The position numbers and the translations under genes were made by a program. This document shows positions 1 to 8,350 of a DNA stretch of 64,000 bases, piece by piece. Position 1 is the first letter of the stretch. Each line of letters opens with the position of its first letter. This stretch comes from JAGVSR01 sp033765145 (lineage in GTDB: Bacteria > Pseudomonadota > Alphaproteobacteria > Rhizobiales > Hyphomicrobiaceae): the NCBI GenBank assembly GCA_033765145.1, contig JANRIH010000053.1, positions 62,001 through 126,000 on the forward strand. The letters run 5' to 3'. Under the pieces are notes generated by a model. That model was not told the origin of the DNA. It was given only the letters and a program-made list of their open reading frames with translations, and made no database searches.

Positions 1-708
1 AACGTTGGCGACGACCGGCACGCGCGGCGCACGAACTTCGACCTTGGCGAGCGCGTCCGCCATGGCGTCCGCCGCTGGCGCCATCAGTCGGCAATGGAAG
101 GGAGCGGAGACGGGAAGCGGCACGGCGCGCCGCACACCCAGCGCCTTGCCGACTTCGGGCACGCGATCGATCGCAACTTTGTGGCCGGACAGCACGACCT
201 GGGTCGGCTCATTGTCGTTCGCAACTTCGCAGATTTCGCCCGGCGCGGATGCCGCCTCGGCTACCGCCTTCGCAACATCGAGACCGACGCCGAGGAGCGC
301 CGTCATCGCGCCGACCCCGACCGGGACGGCCTTCTGCATGGCTTGGCCGCGAAGTTTCAGGAGCCGAGCCGTGTCCGCGACGGACAAAGCGCCCGCAGCA
401 GCGAGCGCGGAATACTCACCGAGCGAATGCCCAGCCACGAACTTGACCTTCGCCGCGAGATCGAGCCCAAGCTCGCTTTCGAGCACGCGCATGACCGCAA
501 TCGAAACGGCCATGAGGGCCGGTTGCGCATTCTCCGTCAGCGTCAGTGCTTCTTTGGGTCCGTCCCAGATGAGCGACGAAAGCTTTTCGCCAAGCGCGTC
601 GTCCACCTCCTCGAAAACAGCCTTGCCGGCGGCAAAGTTCGCCGCGAGATCGCGCCCCATGCCGACCTCCTGGCTACCCTGCCCTGGAAAGACGAATGCA
701 ATCGCCAT
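1..708 (-). CDS. fabD: Malonyl-CoA:ACP transacylase FabD (3' end cut by window edge)
   Basis: Moves malonyl from CoA to acyl carrier protein, feeding type II fatty acid synthesis in the cytoplasm. The N-terminus reads MAIAFVFPGQGSQ, the family hallmark, and the nucleophile elbow GHSLGEYSAL is present, followed by the LRGQAM stretch that supplies the conserved arginine. About 236 residues are visible of a usual 310 or so; the C-terminus lies left of base 1. The ATG at 708 is chosen because the protein begins directly at the conserved FPGQG region. The rest of the fab operon would lie outside the window. The identification is firm. Confidence 0.96.
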   Translation of the reverse strand, partial: MAIAFVFPGQGSQEVGMGRDLAANFAAGKAVFEEVDDALGEKLSSLIWDGPKEALTLTENAQPALMAVSIAVMRVLESELGLDLAAKVKFVAGHSLGEYSALAAAGALSVADTARLLKLRGQAMQKAVPVGVGAMTALLGVGLDVAKAVAEAASAPGEICEVANDNEPTQVVLSGHKVAIDRVPEVGKALGVRRAVPLPVSAPFHCRLMAPAADAMADALAKVEVRAPRVPVVANV

Positions 709-830
709 CGATGGTTGGACCCTTTGCGGCGGCGGAGGCCGGCGCGTATAGAGTAGTCTGGAAAAGCCGATGCCGGGAGAAGCACCGACCGCGTGCGCAA
801 GTCAAGCGCGGTGCGGCAATCCCGCCCCGG

Positions 831-1793
831 TCAGCCAGCGGGCCTCGCGGCCCGGAAGAACGGTGACAGGATGGGCACGACGAGATAGGCCGTCAGGGCA
901 CCGAGCACGATCCCGACGACGGCAGCGAACGCCGCGCCCGTCAACCACTTGAGCAGACCCTCGATCGCTGGCACGGCCGCGCCGATATGCGCGGCGACAC
1001 CTTTGATGAAATCTTCCGGACCATGGTAGCCGAGGCCCGCCAGCCCGTGGACCATGATCTCGCCGCCGACCCACAGCATCGCGAGCATCCCGACGAACGC
1101 CAACGCCTTCAGGAATGGCGGCATCGCGTGAACGATGGCTCGACCGATGGGCGCGAGAATACCGCCAGAATTGGCGAGATAGACGCCAGCATCGTCCGCT
1201 TTCACGATCAGCGCGACAGCTCCATAGACGCCGGCCGTGACCGCGAGCGCGACGATCGCCAGTGTCAAACCGCGTGTCGCGAGATCGGGTTCCGTCAGCG
1301 TAGCAAGCGCGATGGCCATGATCTCGGCCGAGAGGATGAAGTCCGTGCGGATGGCGCCCGAGACGCGCTCCTCCTCGATCCGCGCCTGATCGGCCTGAGC
1401 TTCGAGCGCGACGGGCTTGTGCTCGGCGCGACTGTGCAGTCCGAACTTTTCGACGAGCTTCTCGTAGCCTTCGTAGCAGAGGAACAGTCCGCCGAGCATC
1501 AGGAGCGGCGTGATGGCCCAGGGCGCGAGTTCCGAGAGCGCAAGTGCGGCCGGCAGCAACAGCACGAGCTTGTTGAAGAGCGACCCTTTCGCAATCCGCC
1601 AGACGATGGCCAGTTCACGGTTGGCCGCAAGCCCGACCACATAGCGCGGTGTCACGGCTGCATCGTCGATCACGACGCCGGCGGCCTTGGCGCTCGCTTT
1701 GACGGCTTGGGCCGCCGCGTCGTCGATCGACGCCGCCGCTATCTTCGAGAGCGCGACGACATCGTCCAGAAGTGCCAGCAGTCCGCCGCTCAT
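831..1793 (-). CDS. DUF808 family inner-membrane protein (YedI type)
   Basis: A 320-residue integral membrane protein of the DUF808 family, whose function is not established. The start MSGGLLALLDDVVALSKIAA is the typical DUF808 N-terminus, so the ATG at 1793 is preferred although the frame is open further upstream to about 2030. Several hydrophobic segments are visible: KLVLLLPAALALSELAPWAI, LTLAIVALAVTAGVYGAVAL, FLKALAFVGMLAMLWVGGEI, and a C-terminal pair around VVGIVLGALTAYLVVPIL. It is divergent from rpsF and co-directional with fabD, but 120 bases separate the two and no operon is implied. Confidence 0.85.
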   Translation of the reverse strand: MSGGLLALLDDVVALSKIAAASIDDAAAQAVKASAKAAGVVIDDAAVTPRYVVGLAANRELAIVWRIAKGSLFNKLVLLLPAALALSELAPWAITPLLMLGGLFLCYEGYEKLVEKFGLHSRAEHKPVALEAQADQARIEEERVSGAIRTDFILSAEIMAIALATLTEPDLATRGLTLAIVALAVTAGVYGAVALIVKADDAGVYLANSGGILAPIGRAIVHAMPPFLKALAFVGMLAMLWVGGEIMVHGLAGLGYHGPEDFIKGVAAHIGAAVPAIEGLLKWLTGAAFAAVVGIVLGALTAYLVVPILSPFFRAARPAG

Positions 1794-2156
1794 GCCCGTT
1801 CCCCAAATCGATATCCGCGCCAATGCAGACGTTCTGTTGCCCCGTCCGAATGGCACTGGCAAGCAGCGACCGCAGCGACGTACCAATGCCGCGCCAGCCG
1901 ATGTTCGAAGTTGTATGAACCGTCCGCGGCATAGTGGGCTCGCGGAAGCGGCTTGCTCCCATCCGAAAATCACGTATAAACCGCCCGTCACCCGCTCCGG
2001 TTGGAGGCTGAACGGGGGCTGGCGGATCAACCCCGCCGGTCCGATTAGTGCTTTTGGCGAAATCGCCCGATGCGCTGATATCCCCCGGTGTCTCCGCTCT
2101 CATCGGTTCCTGTTGGCCCTTTCCAAGGACCAGCAGAGGCTCTGCGCCGGAGGGGA

Positions 2157-2176
2157 CCCTGCACGATCCGTGCGGG
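2157..2176 (+). promoter_or_regulatory. Small hairpin in the rpsF leader
   Basis: An 8-bp stem with one bulged T (CCC-T-GCACG / CGTGCGGG, triloop ATC) ends 25 bases before the rpsF start codon. Leaders of rpsF-rpsR operons in many bacteria carry an RNA structure bound by the S6:S18 complex for feedback control. This hairpin sits in the right place, but I cannot show that it matches that motif. Confidence 0.3.
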
Positions 2177-2201
2177 CCACATGGAAAGAAAGGGCTGAGG
2201 C

Positions 2202-2756
2202 ATGCCGTTGTACGAGCATGTTTTCCTGGCACGTCAGGATATTTCGACCGCGCAGGTCGAAGCGCTGACCAAGGAATTCTCCGACGTCATCACCGAAGGC
2301 GGCGGCAAGATCACGAAATCCGAATACTGGGGCGTCAAAGGCCTCGCCTACAAGATCAAGAAGAACCGCAAGGCCCACTTCTCGCTCTTCAACATCGACG
2401 CCCCGCCGGCCGCCGTGGCTGAAATGGAGCGCCGGATGGGCATCCAGGCCGACGTGCTCCGTTTCATGACCGTGAAGGTCGAAGCCCACGAGACCGAGCC
2501 GTCGGTCATGATGCGCAAGCAGGATCGCGATGAGCGCGGCGAGCGTGGCGACCGTCCCGAGCGGGGCGACCGTGGCCCGCGCGGCGGTGGCGGCGGCTTC
2601 CGCGGCGACCGCGAAGGCGGCTCGACGTTCCGTTCGCGTCCACCCCGTGAAGGCGGCGGCTTCCGCGACGGCGGCGACCGTCCTCCCCGCGCCGATGGCG
2701 ACCGCCCTCGCGGCCCGCGTCCCCCGCGCAACGACAACCCTGGCTCGGAGGCTTGA
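2202..2756 (+). CDS. rpsF: 30S ribosomal protein S6 with long Arg/Gly-rich tail
   Basis: Small-subunit ribosomal protein that pairs with S18 on 16S rRNA. Residues 1 to about 100 are a standard S6 fold (MPLYEHVFLARQDIS, then a central YWGVKGLAYKIKKNRKAHF segment). From about residue 105 to the end at 184 the protein becomes an Arg/Gly/Asp/Pro-rich low-complexity tail with RGD, RGG and GGGGG repeats. S6 is usually 100-130 residues in bacteria, though tails occur in alphaproteobacteria. Start ATG 2202 has GAGG just upstream. First gene of rpsF-rpsR-DUF2232-rplI, with 3 bases between its stop and rpsR. Confidence 0.97.
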   Translation: MPLYEHVFLARQDISTAQVEALTKEFSDVITEGGGKITKSEYWGVKGLAYKIKKNRKAHFSLFNIDAPPAAVAEMERRMGIQADVLRFMTVKVEAHETEPSVMMRKQDRDERGERGDRPERGDRGPRGGGGGFRGDREGGSTFRSRPPREGGGFRDGGDRPPRADGDRPRGPRPPRNDNPGSEA

Positions 2757-2759
2757 TCC

Positions 2760-3008
2760 ATGGCTGAAATCCAGCAGGGCGCCGCCCGCCGGCCCTTCCA
2801 TCGTCGCCGCAAGACCTGCCCGTTCTCGGGCGATCAGGCGCCGAAGATCGATTTCAAGGACGTCCGCCTCCTCGGCCGGTACATCTCCGAACGCGGAAAG
2901 ATCGTCCCCTCGCGCATCACGGCCGTGTCGGCGAAGAAGCAGCGCGAACTCGCGCGCGCCATCAAGCGCGCCCGGTTCCTCGGCCTCTTGCCCTACATCC
3001 TGAAGTAA
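2760..3008 (+). CDS. rpsR: 30S ribosomal protein S18
   Basis: S18, 82 residues, which binds the 30S platform together with S6. The core reads DFKDVRLLGRYISERGKIVP, then RITAVSAKKQRELARAIKRA and RFLGLLPY, all standard. An N-terminal basic segment RRPFHRRRKTCPF contains the cysteine commonly seen in alphaproteobacterial S18. Cotranscribed with rpsF. A 7-bp inverted repeat at 3026-3048 in the following spacer has no U-tract, so transcription probably continues into the next gene. Confidence 0.98.
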   Translation: MAEIQQGAARRPFHRRRKTCPFSGDQAPKIDFKDVRLLGRYISERGKIVPSRITAVSAKKQRELARAIKRARFLGLLPYILK

Positions 3009-3101
3009 GTCGGGACGAGACCTGCGGCGGAGGGCAAGGCTCTCCGCCGGAGCGACTGCAAGAATGAGCGAAAGAAGGGTTGGGGTCACGGCGCCGGATC
3101 G

Positions 3102-4148
3102 GTGTCGCACTGGCCTCTAACCGCGCAAGCGGGACAGCTGGACGTGCAACGCGCAATTTTGACGGCAATCGGTTTGGGGCTCGTGTCCGCGGTGGTCTTC
3201 GCCTCCGCGGCGGCGCGGCCGAACGCGCTCGGCGTCGCCCTCTATCTCGTGACGATGTTGCCTCTGTTTCTGGCCGGATTGGGCTGGGGCTGGCGGATGG
3301 GTGTCATCGCCGCCCTTGCGAGTTCAGCGGCACTCGCGCTCATCGGCGGACCGGCGACCGCCGCAAGCTTCGCCGTGAGCCAGGCTGCCCCCGCGACACT
3401 GTTGAGCTACCTCGCGCTTCTACAGCGCGATGTGACACGTCCCGACGGTACGCAAGGGACCGAATGGTACCCCATAGGCCGGCTCGTCCTCTGGACCGTG
3501 TTCTTTGCCGGCGTTCTGACACCGCTCGTGTTCCTGCTGCTCGGCGGAGATATCGATACCGTCAAGTCGCAGCTGCGCGACGGTATGAAGGCTTCGATCG
3601 AACAGAGCCTGCCGAAAGTCGACGGCAAGCCACCACTGTCGGGCACGGACATCGACCAACTTGCGAAAGCGTTCGTCGACCTTCTGCCCGCTGGCCTCGC
3701 TGTCAGCGTCGTCAGTTCTCTGCTGTTCAATCTCTGGCTGGCCGCGCGGATCACGTGGGCGTCGGGGCAACTGGAACGTCCCTGGCCGGCCCTCGACGAG
3801 ACGGCCCTTCCGCGCGGAACGCCGCTCCTTCTCTTGGCCGCGCTCGTCACCATGAACCTCGGCGGTTTCCCGGCCATCAGCGGTCTGGCGTTCTCCGGCG
3901 GGCTTTTCATCGCCTTCGTGCTCATAGGCCTCGCCGTCGTCCATCACCTGACGCGCGGAAAAGCATGGCGGCCGTTTGCGCTCGCCGCCCTCTATCTCGG
4001 TGTTCTCTTTCTCGTCATTCCGGGAACACCGATCCCCCTCGTGCTGCTGATCGCGCTCCTCGGTATCGCCGACACCGTCGCCGATCTCCGCCGATTAAAC
4101 CGCGGCGGCACCGGACCGCCACCGCTCACACCATCCACATCGACCTGA
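3102..4148 (+). CDS. DUF2232 family polytopic membrane protein
   Basis: About 348 residues with at least seven or eight hydrophobic segments, among them ALGVALYLVTMLPLFLAGLG, LVLWTVFFAGVLTPLVFLLL and FALAALYLGVLFLVIPG. It sits between rpsR and rplI, the position of the DUF2232 (YybS-like) protein in Hyphomicrobiales. Function is unknown. The start is uncertain: GTG 3102 gives the longest frame, and alternative GTG or TTG codons near 3144-3160 lie closer to the first membrane segment. No good ribosome site is visible for any of them. Confidence 0.8.
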   Translation: MSHWPLTAQAGQLDVQRAILTAIGLGLVSAVVFASAAARPNALGVALYLVTMLPLFLAGLGWGWRMGVIAALASSAALALIGGPATAASFAVSQAAPATLLSYLALLQRDVTRPDGTQGTEWYPIGRLVLWTVFFAGVLTPLVFLLLGGDIDTVKSQLRDGMKASIEQSLPKVDGKPPLSGTDIDQLAKAFVDLLPAGLAVSVVSSLLFNLWLAARITWASGQLERPWPALDETALPRGTPLLLLAALVTMNLGGFPAISGLAFSGGLFIAFVLIGLAVVHHLTRGKAWRPFALAALYLGVLFLVIPGTPIPLVLLIALLGIADTVADLRRLNRGGTGPPPLTPSTST

Positions 4149-4200
4149 ACCTCACATCCGAACGCAAACATCCTCAAACATCACAAAAGGAACCCGCACC

Positions 4201-4779
4201 ATGCAAGTCATCCTCCTCCAGCGCATCGGACGCCTCGGCCAGATGGGCGACGTCGTCAACGTGAAAGACGGCTACGCCCGCAACTACCTCTTCCCCGAGA
4301 AGAAGGCGCTCCGCGCCAACAAGGAGAACCTCGCCAAGTTCGAGGGCCAGCGGGCCCAGCTCGAAGCTCAGAACCTCGAGCACAAGAAGGAGGCCGAGGC
4401 CGTCGCCGCGAAGATCGCCGGTAAGACGTTCATCGCAATCCGCCAGGCGGGCGACACCGGTCAGCTCTACGGCTCGGTCTCCACGCGCGACATCTCCGAA
4501 GTCGTGACTGCCGGCGGTTTCACCATCGACCGCAATCAGGTTGTCATGGACAAGCCGATCAAGACGCTCGGTCTCCATGAGGTGAAGCTGCAGCTCCATC
4601 CCGAGGTCGAGGTAGCAGTCATGTTGAACGTCGCGCGTTCGCAGGACGAGGCCGACCGCCAGGCCCGCGGCGAGAACGTCACCGTCATCAAGGACGAGAA
4701 GCTCGATATCGAAACCTTCAGCGAGGACATGTTCGAGGAAGGCGCTGCACCTGCCGCCGAAGGCGCGGAAACAGCTTAA
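4201..4779 (+). CDS. rplI: 50S ribosomal protein L9
   Basis: Large-subunit protein L9, 192 residues. The N-terminal domain reads MQVILLQRIGRLGQMGDVVN then KDGYARNYLFPEKKALRA, the L9 signature. A long connecting helix follows and then the C-terminal domain ending near KTLGLHEVKLQLHPEVEV. A 35-40 residue acidic C-terminal extension (EDMFEEGAAPAAEGAETA) makes it longer than the 149-residue E. coli protein, as is usual in alphaproteobacteria. AAAGGAACC lies before the ATG. Last gene of the ribosomal operon, followed by a terminator at 4814. Confidence 0.98.
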   Translation: MQVILLQRIGRLGQMGDVVNVKDGYARNYLFPEKKALRANKENLAKFEGQRAQLEAQNLEHKKEAEAVAAKIAGKTFIAIRQAGDTGQLYGSVSTRDISEVVTAGGFTIDRNQVVMDKPIKTLGLHEVKLQLHPEVEVAVMLNVARSQDEADRQARGENVTVIKDEKLDIETFSEDMFEEGAAPAAEGAETA

Positions 4780-4813
4780 GTCTCACCTCGATCGTTGAAC
4801 AGTTGAATATCGG

Positions 4814-4846
4814 CGGCAGCTTCGGATGGCCCGGAGCTGCCGTTTT
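4814..4846 (+). terminator. Intrinsic terminator after rplI
   Basis: A 12-bp stem with one G-U pair (left arm 4814-4825, right arm 4831-4842, loop ATGGC) is followed directly by TTTT. It lies 35 bases after the rplI stop and probably ends the rpsF operon. The rest of the 280-base gap up to dnaB shows no other gene. Confidence 0.8.
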
Positions 4847-5059
4847 CCGTTCGACAAACTGCGATCCACTCGTTCGTCAAAGAACGAAGAATCGCCAGTG
4901 GCAAGTCGACCGAACAAGAGGCCAAAAATGGAATCGAGAGCGCCGGGATGCCCCACGGTGTGGAAATCTGGGATAGCTCACGGTTGACGGCCCGGCGGTC
5001 TATGATTCGCTGACAATTGCTCCTCGGAACACGCCGCAGACTCGGGCTACCAGGAGCCC

Positions 5060-6577
5060 ATGGCAAATCCCGCATTCCTCCCGACCGAAAAACTCCGCGC
5101 CGTGGCCGAGGCCGAAAGCCCCGTCAACTTCCGGCAGGTGCCGCACAATATCGAGGCCGAGCAGGCGCTTCTCGGGGCCATCCTCGTCAACAACGAGGCC
5201 CTCGATCGGGTCTCGGACTTTCTCGAGCCGGGGCATTTCTACGATCCCCTGCACGCGGAGATCTACGAGACGACGCGGACGCTCATACAAGCGGGCAAGC
5301 AGGCCACGCCCGTGACATTGAAGACGTTCTTCGAGAACGCGGAGCCGATCTCGCCCACGTTGAGCGTCGTCCAGTATCTCGGGCGTCTGGCGGTCAACGC
5401 CACGTCGATCATCAACGCGCATGACTACGGCCAGACGATCTATGATCTCGCGATCCGCCGGCAATTGATCACGATCGGCGAGGATCTCGTCAACGTCGCA
5501 TACGATAGCCCTGTCGATCATCCGCCCGAGAACCAGATTCAGGAAGCAGAAGGCCGCCTTTACGAGTTGGCGGAGAAGGGCAAATACGGCCAAGGCTTCG
5601 TCACGTTCGGCACGGCCCTGACGCATGCCATCGACATGGCCAACAGCGCATTCCAGCGCGAAGGCCACCTGTCGGGCCTTTCGACGGGACTGTCGGACCT
5701 CGATCAGAAGCTCGGTGGCTTGCAGTCCTCCGACCTCGTGATCCTCGCCGGTCGCCCCTCCATGGGCAAAACGGCACTCGCGACGAACATCGCCTACAAC
5801 ATTGCCAAAGCCTATCGCGCCGAGAACCAGTCCGACGGCACGACGAAAGTCCTCGACGGCGCAATCGTCGGATTCTTCTCGCTCGAAATGTCGGCCGAGC
5901 AGTTGGCGACGCGTATTCTCTCCGAGCAGGCGGAGATCGCGTCCGAGCAGATCCGTCGCGGCATGATCAGCGAAGACCAGTTCTCGAAGCTCGTGCGCGT
6001 ATCCCAGGAGATGAGCCGCATTCCACTCTACATCGACCAGACGGGCGGCATCACGGTCGCGCAGCTTGCGGCCCGCGCGCGGAAACTGAAGCGCCAGAAC
6101 GGCCTCGGACTGCTCGTCATCGACTACCTGCAGCTCCTGTCCGGATCGTCGAAATCGCAATCCGCCGGGCGCGTGCAGGAAATCACCGAGATCACCACGG
6201 GCTTGAAGGCACTCGCCAAGGAACTGAACGTCCCGATCCTGGCCCTCTCCCAGCTTTCCCGTGCCGTCGAGCAGCGCGAGGACAAGCGGCCTCAGCTCTC
6301 CGATCTTCGTGAATCAGGCTCGATCGAGCAGGACGCGGACGTCGTGATGTTCGTATTCCGCGAGGAATACTACGTCGAACGCCTGAAGCCGACGGAAGGA
6401 GACGCCAAGTTCCCGGAGTGGCAGACGAAGATGATGCAGGTTTCCGGCAAGGCCGAAGTGATCATCGGCAAGCAGCGTCACGGCCCCGTCGGCACCGTCG
6501 GCCTCGCGTTCGAAAGCCAGTTCACGCGCTTCGGAAATCTCGCCCGTGACGCCTACCTGCCGGAGCGGTACGAATAG
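5060..6577 (+). CDS. dnaB: Replicative DNA helicase DnaB
   Basis: Hexameric 5'-3' helicase of the replication fork, 505 residues. The N-terminal DnaB_N domain opens with FRQVPHNIEAEQALLGAIL. The RecA-like domain has Walker A GRPSMGKTALA, Walker B LLVIDYLQLLSG and the motif DLRESGSIEQDADVVMF. The C-terminus GPVGTVGLAFESQFTRFGNL is intact. Start ATG 5060 follows CAGGAG. It has the usual position behind rplI, but alr and radA, which often follow in relatives, are replaced here by an unrelated minus-strand gene. Confidence 0.98.
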   Translation: MANPAFLPTEKLRAVAEAESPVNFRQVPHNIEAEQALLGAILVNNEALDRVSDFLEPGHFYDPLHAEIYETTRTLIQAGKQATPVTLKTFFENAEPISPTLSVVQYLGRLAVNATSIINAHDYGQTIYDLAIRRQLITIGEDLVNVAYDSPVDHPPENQIQEAEGRLYELAEKGKYGQGFVTFGTALTHAIDMANSAFQREGHLSGLSTGLSDLDQKLGGLQSSDLVILAGRPSMGKTALATNIAYNIAKAYRAENQSDGTTKVLDGAIVGFFSLEMSAEQLATRILSEQAEIASEQIRRGMISEDQFSKLVRVSQEMSRIPLYIDQTGGITVAQLAARARKLKRQNGLGLLVIDYLQLLSGSSKSQSAGRVQEITEITTGLKALAKELNVPILALSQLSRAVEQREDKRPQLSDLRESGSIEQDADVVMFVFREEYYVERLKPTEGDAKFPEWQTKMMQVSGKAEVIIGKQRHGPVGTVGLAFESQFTRFGNLARDAYLPERYE

Positions 6578-6665
6578 CTCACACGTAGGTAAAAACTCTT
6601 CTACGCGCAGTCACGGCGGTGCTGCGCCGACCAGTGCCCCAAGCAGCCTCAACATCGGAAAGTGG

Positions 6666-6941
6666 TCAGCGCGCGATGATGCGCGCCAGAAGCACGACGA
6701 TGATGGCTCCGATCGTCGAGACGACGATCTGATCGCCGATCGGAAATCCCGTCGTGAACGGCAGCTTCAGGAGCCCGGCCTGGATGAGCGCGCCGCCGAT
6801 GAACGCGCCGATGATGCCGACGATCAAATTCCGGATGAGCCCACCGCCGCCGAGGAGCTGCCCCGCGAGCCAACCCGCAACGAGCCCGTTGAGCGCCATG
6901 ATCACATATGGCTCTTGCAGGTATGCCCAAACTTGATCCAT
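6666..6941 (-). CDS. GlsB/YeaQ/YmgE family small membrane protein
   Basis: A 91-residue, glycine-rich three-helix membrane protein of the transglycosylase-associated (GlsB/YeaQ/YmgE) family. Members are often stress-induced, but no enzyme activity is proven. Visible features are the helix IMALNGLVAGWLAGQLLGGG, the GLIRNLIVGIIGAFIGG segment and a hydrophobic C-terminus ending VVLLARIIAR. The ATG at 6941 (MDQVWAYLQ) is chosen because AAAGGGA precedes it at good spacing. The frame is open eight codons further but without a ribosome site. Confidence 0.85.
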   Translation of the reverse strand: MDQVWAYLQEPYVIMALNGLVAGWLAGQLLGGGGLIRNLIVGIIGAFIGGALIQAGLLKLPFTTGFPIGDQIVVSTIGAIIVVLLARIIAR

Positions 6942-7070
6942 GGCGCGTTCCCTTTCAGTCGACATGCGGCCGGCAGCGGCCCGGCTCTTGTCCTATAATC
7001 CGGCCAGAACCTGTCTCAATGACGGCGAACGCCGTGAACCGCGTTTTTGCACACGATCTGCCAGCCGTCG

Positions 7071-7373
7071 TCACACGTGGCAACGCGCACCAAGATACTG
7101 GTTGAGCGTGTTGTTGTAGCTCTCGGCCTCGGCCTTGTCCGCCGCGGACTGCTTCCGACCCGCCGTCAAAGCCTCGACCTTGCTTTGAACACCCCGCGAG
7201 AGCAGCCTGTCGAGTTGCGCCCGCAACGACTTGCAGGACTGACCAGGGGGAAGCGGCTTGGCTCCTGGGTCCCCGCCGCTCCCGCCGGCGCAACCGCCGA
7301 GACCAAGACCGAACCCAACCACGGCGGCCACCGCCACGACGCGGCTCGACCGCACCTGCCGTCGGATGTCCAC
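7071..7373 (-). CDS. Small lipoprotein, unknown function
   Basis: Predicted 100-residue lipoprotein. A GTG start at 7373 (VDIRRQVRSSRVVAVAAVV) preceded by GGAGAGG gives a basic n-region, a hydrophobic stretch and a lipobox ending LGGC. The mature part is about 75 residues, hydrophilic, with PPGQSCKSLRAQLDRLLSRG and a second cysteine in the C-terminal GARCHV, so an internal disulfide is possible. The frame is open upstream to 7514, but that extension lacks signal character. I recognise no family. The next gene upstream, at 7590, is also a lipoprotein. Confidence 0.6.
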   Translation of the reverse strand: MDIRRQVRSSRVVAVAAVVGFGLGLGGCAGGSGGDPGAKPLPPGQSCKSLRAQLDRLLSRGVQSKVEALTAGRKQSAADKAEAESYNNTLNQYLGARCHV

Positions 7374-7523
7374 GAACCCTCTCCGCTTCGTCTGCTGCCC
7401 GGAATGCACCCCGTCAGTGGTTAAGACCACACGCCCGGCCTTCCCGCAACCCCCCAAGGCTGCTGTGACCCGAACGAGCGGCCGAGCGGCCACGCCCGCC
7501 CGGTCTCCATGCAAACGCGCGAA

Positions 7524-7547
7524 GGACGCGGCGCACGCGCCGCGTCC
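7524..7547 (-). terminator. Strong GC hairpin, likely terminator of the 7590-8144 gene
   Basis: A perfect 10-bp stem (GGACGCGGCG, loop of four, CGCCGCGTCC) lies 43 bases past the stop of the minus-strand lipoprotein gene. The U-tract is weak on the minus strand (TTCGCGCG), so it may act as a stabilising 3' hairpin rather than a full intrinsic terminator. Confidence 0.5.
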
Positions 7548-7589
7548 CCAAAACGGACCGTAAAATCCCCAGCGCCCGGCGCGGCTGTC

Positions 7590-8144
7590 TTAGTTCTTTG
7601 CAGCGGCCGGCGCAGTCTGGGCGGCCGGCGACGAGGCCGCAGTCGTTGCTGCCGACGCGGTTGTCGTCGACGGTGTCGAGGGCTTCAACGGAGCGACCGC
7701 CGCCGACGCCGCTGATGGAGCCGCCTTTGCCGCCTGAGCACCAGCGGCACCCGATACCGGAGACTGCGGTGCGGCCGTTGGCGTCGCCTGCGCTGGCGCG
7801 ACGGCAGCCTGCTGGAACGGAACAGTGCCGCACTTCGCTTGGAACTCGGCATTGGCCTTGTCCAGTTCAGTCATCTTCGCCAGCGCCTCGCGCTTGACAG
7901 TGACATTCGACGATTTGCCGACCGAGGCCTTCTCGACCCGCTCCGCGAACCCTTCTTTCCTCAGCCCCTCGATGCGGGCGCCTAGCGCGACGCACTGGGG
8001 ATCGAGTTTCGGTTTTGCAGCCGCGTCGGCCTGCTGTCCGATCGACGATGTCGAAAGAGTCAGCGGTGTACCGTCGCTCGAGCACCCGCCGGCCAGCATG
8101 GCCGCTGTGACGAGGGTGAACCCCAGTCCGATTGTTGTTTTCAT
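7590..8144 (-). CDS. Lipoprotein with Ala/Pro/Thr-rich C-terminal half
   Basis: A 184-residue predicted lipoprotein. The signal MKTTIGLGFTLVTAAMLAGGC carries a clear lipobox (LAGGC). Residues 40-115 are charged and probably helical (CVALGARIEGLRKEGFAERV, KREALAKMTELDKANAEFQAK) with two cysteines that could pair. From about residue 118 to the end the protein is low complexity, mostly Ala, Pro, Ser and Thr, as in envelope linkers. No domain is recognised. Starts at ATG 8144, divergent from the Crp/Fnr gene at 8351. Confidence 0.7.
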   Translation of the reverse strand: MKTTIGLGFTLVTAAMLAGGCSSDGTPLTLSTSSIGQQADAAAKPKLDPQCVALGARIEGLRKEGFAERVEKASVGKSSNVTVKREALAKMTELDKANAEFQAKCGTVPFQQAAVAPAQATPTAAPQSPVSGAAGAQAAKAAPSAASAAVAPLKPSTPSTTTASAATTAASSPAAQTAPAAAKN

Positions 8145-8350
8145 GGCCGTCCCCTAACCTCCAGACATCCCCAGTCGTGATGCCCTTCTAGGTTGCCGTG
8201 GCTATCACTGAATAGGGGCCTGGGTCGTGGACACAGTGTATGCTGCCCTCTTGACATGAGCGAATCTGTGGATGAACGGCAGATGCGCCACAGCCTCGCC
8301 GGACGTGACCCGAGCACCAATCGACGGCAATCAATAATCGGATCAACGGG

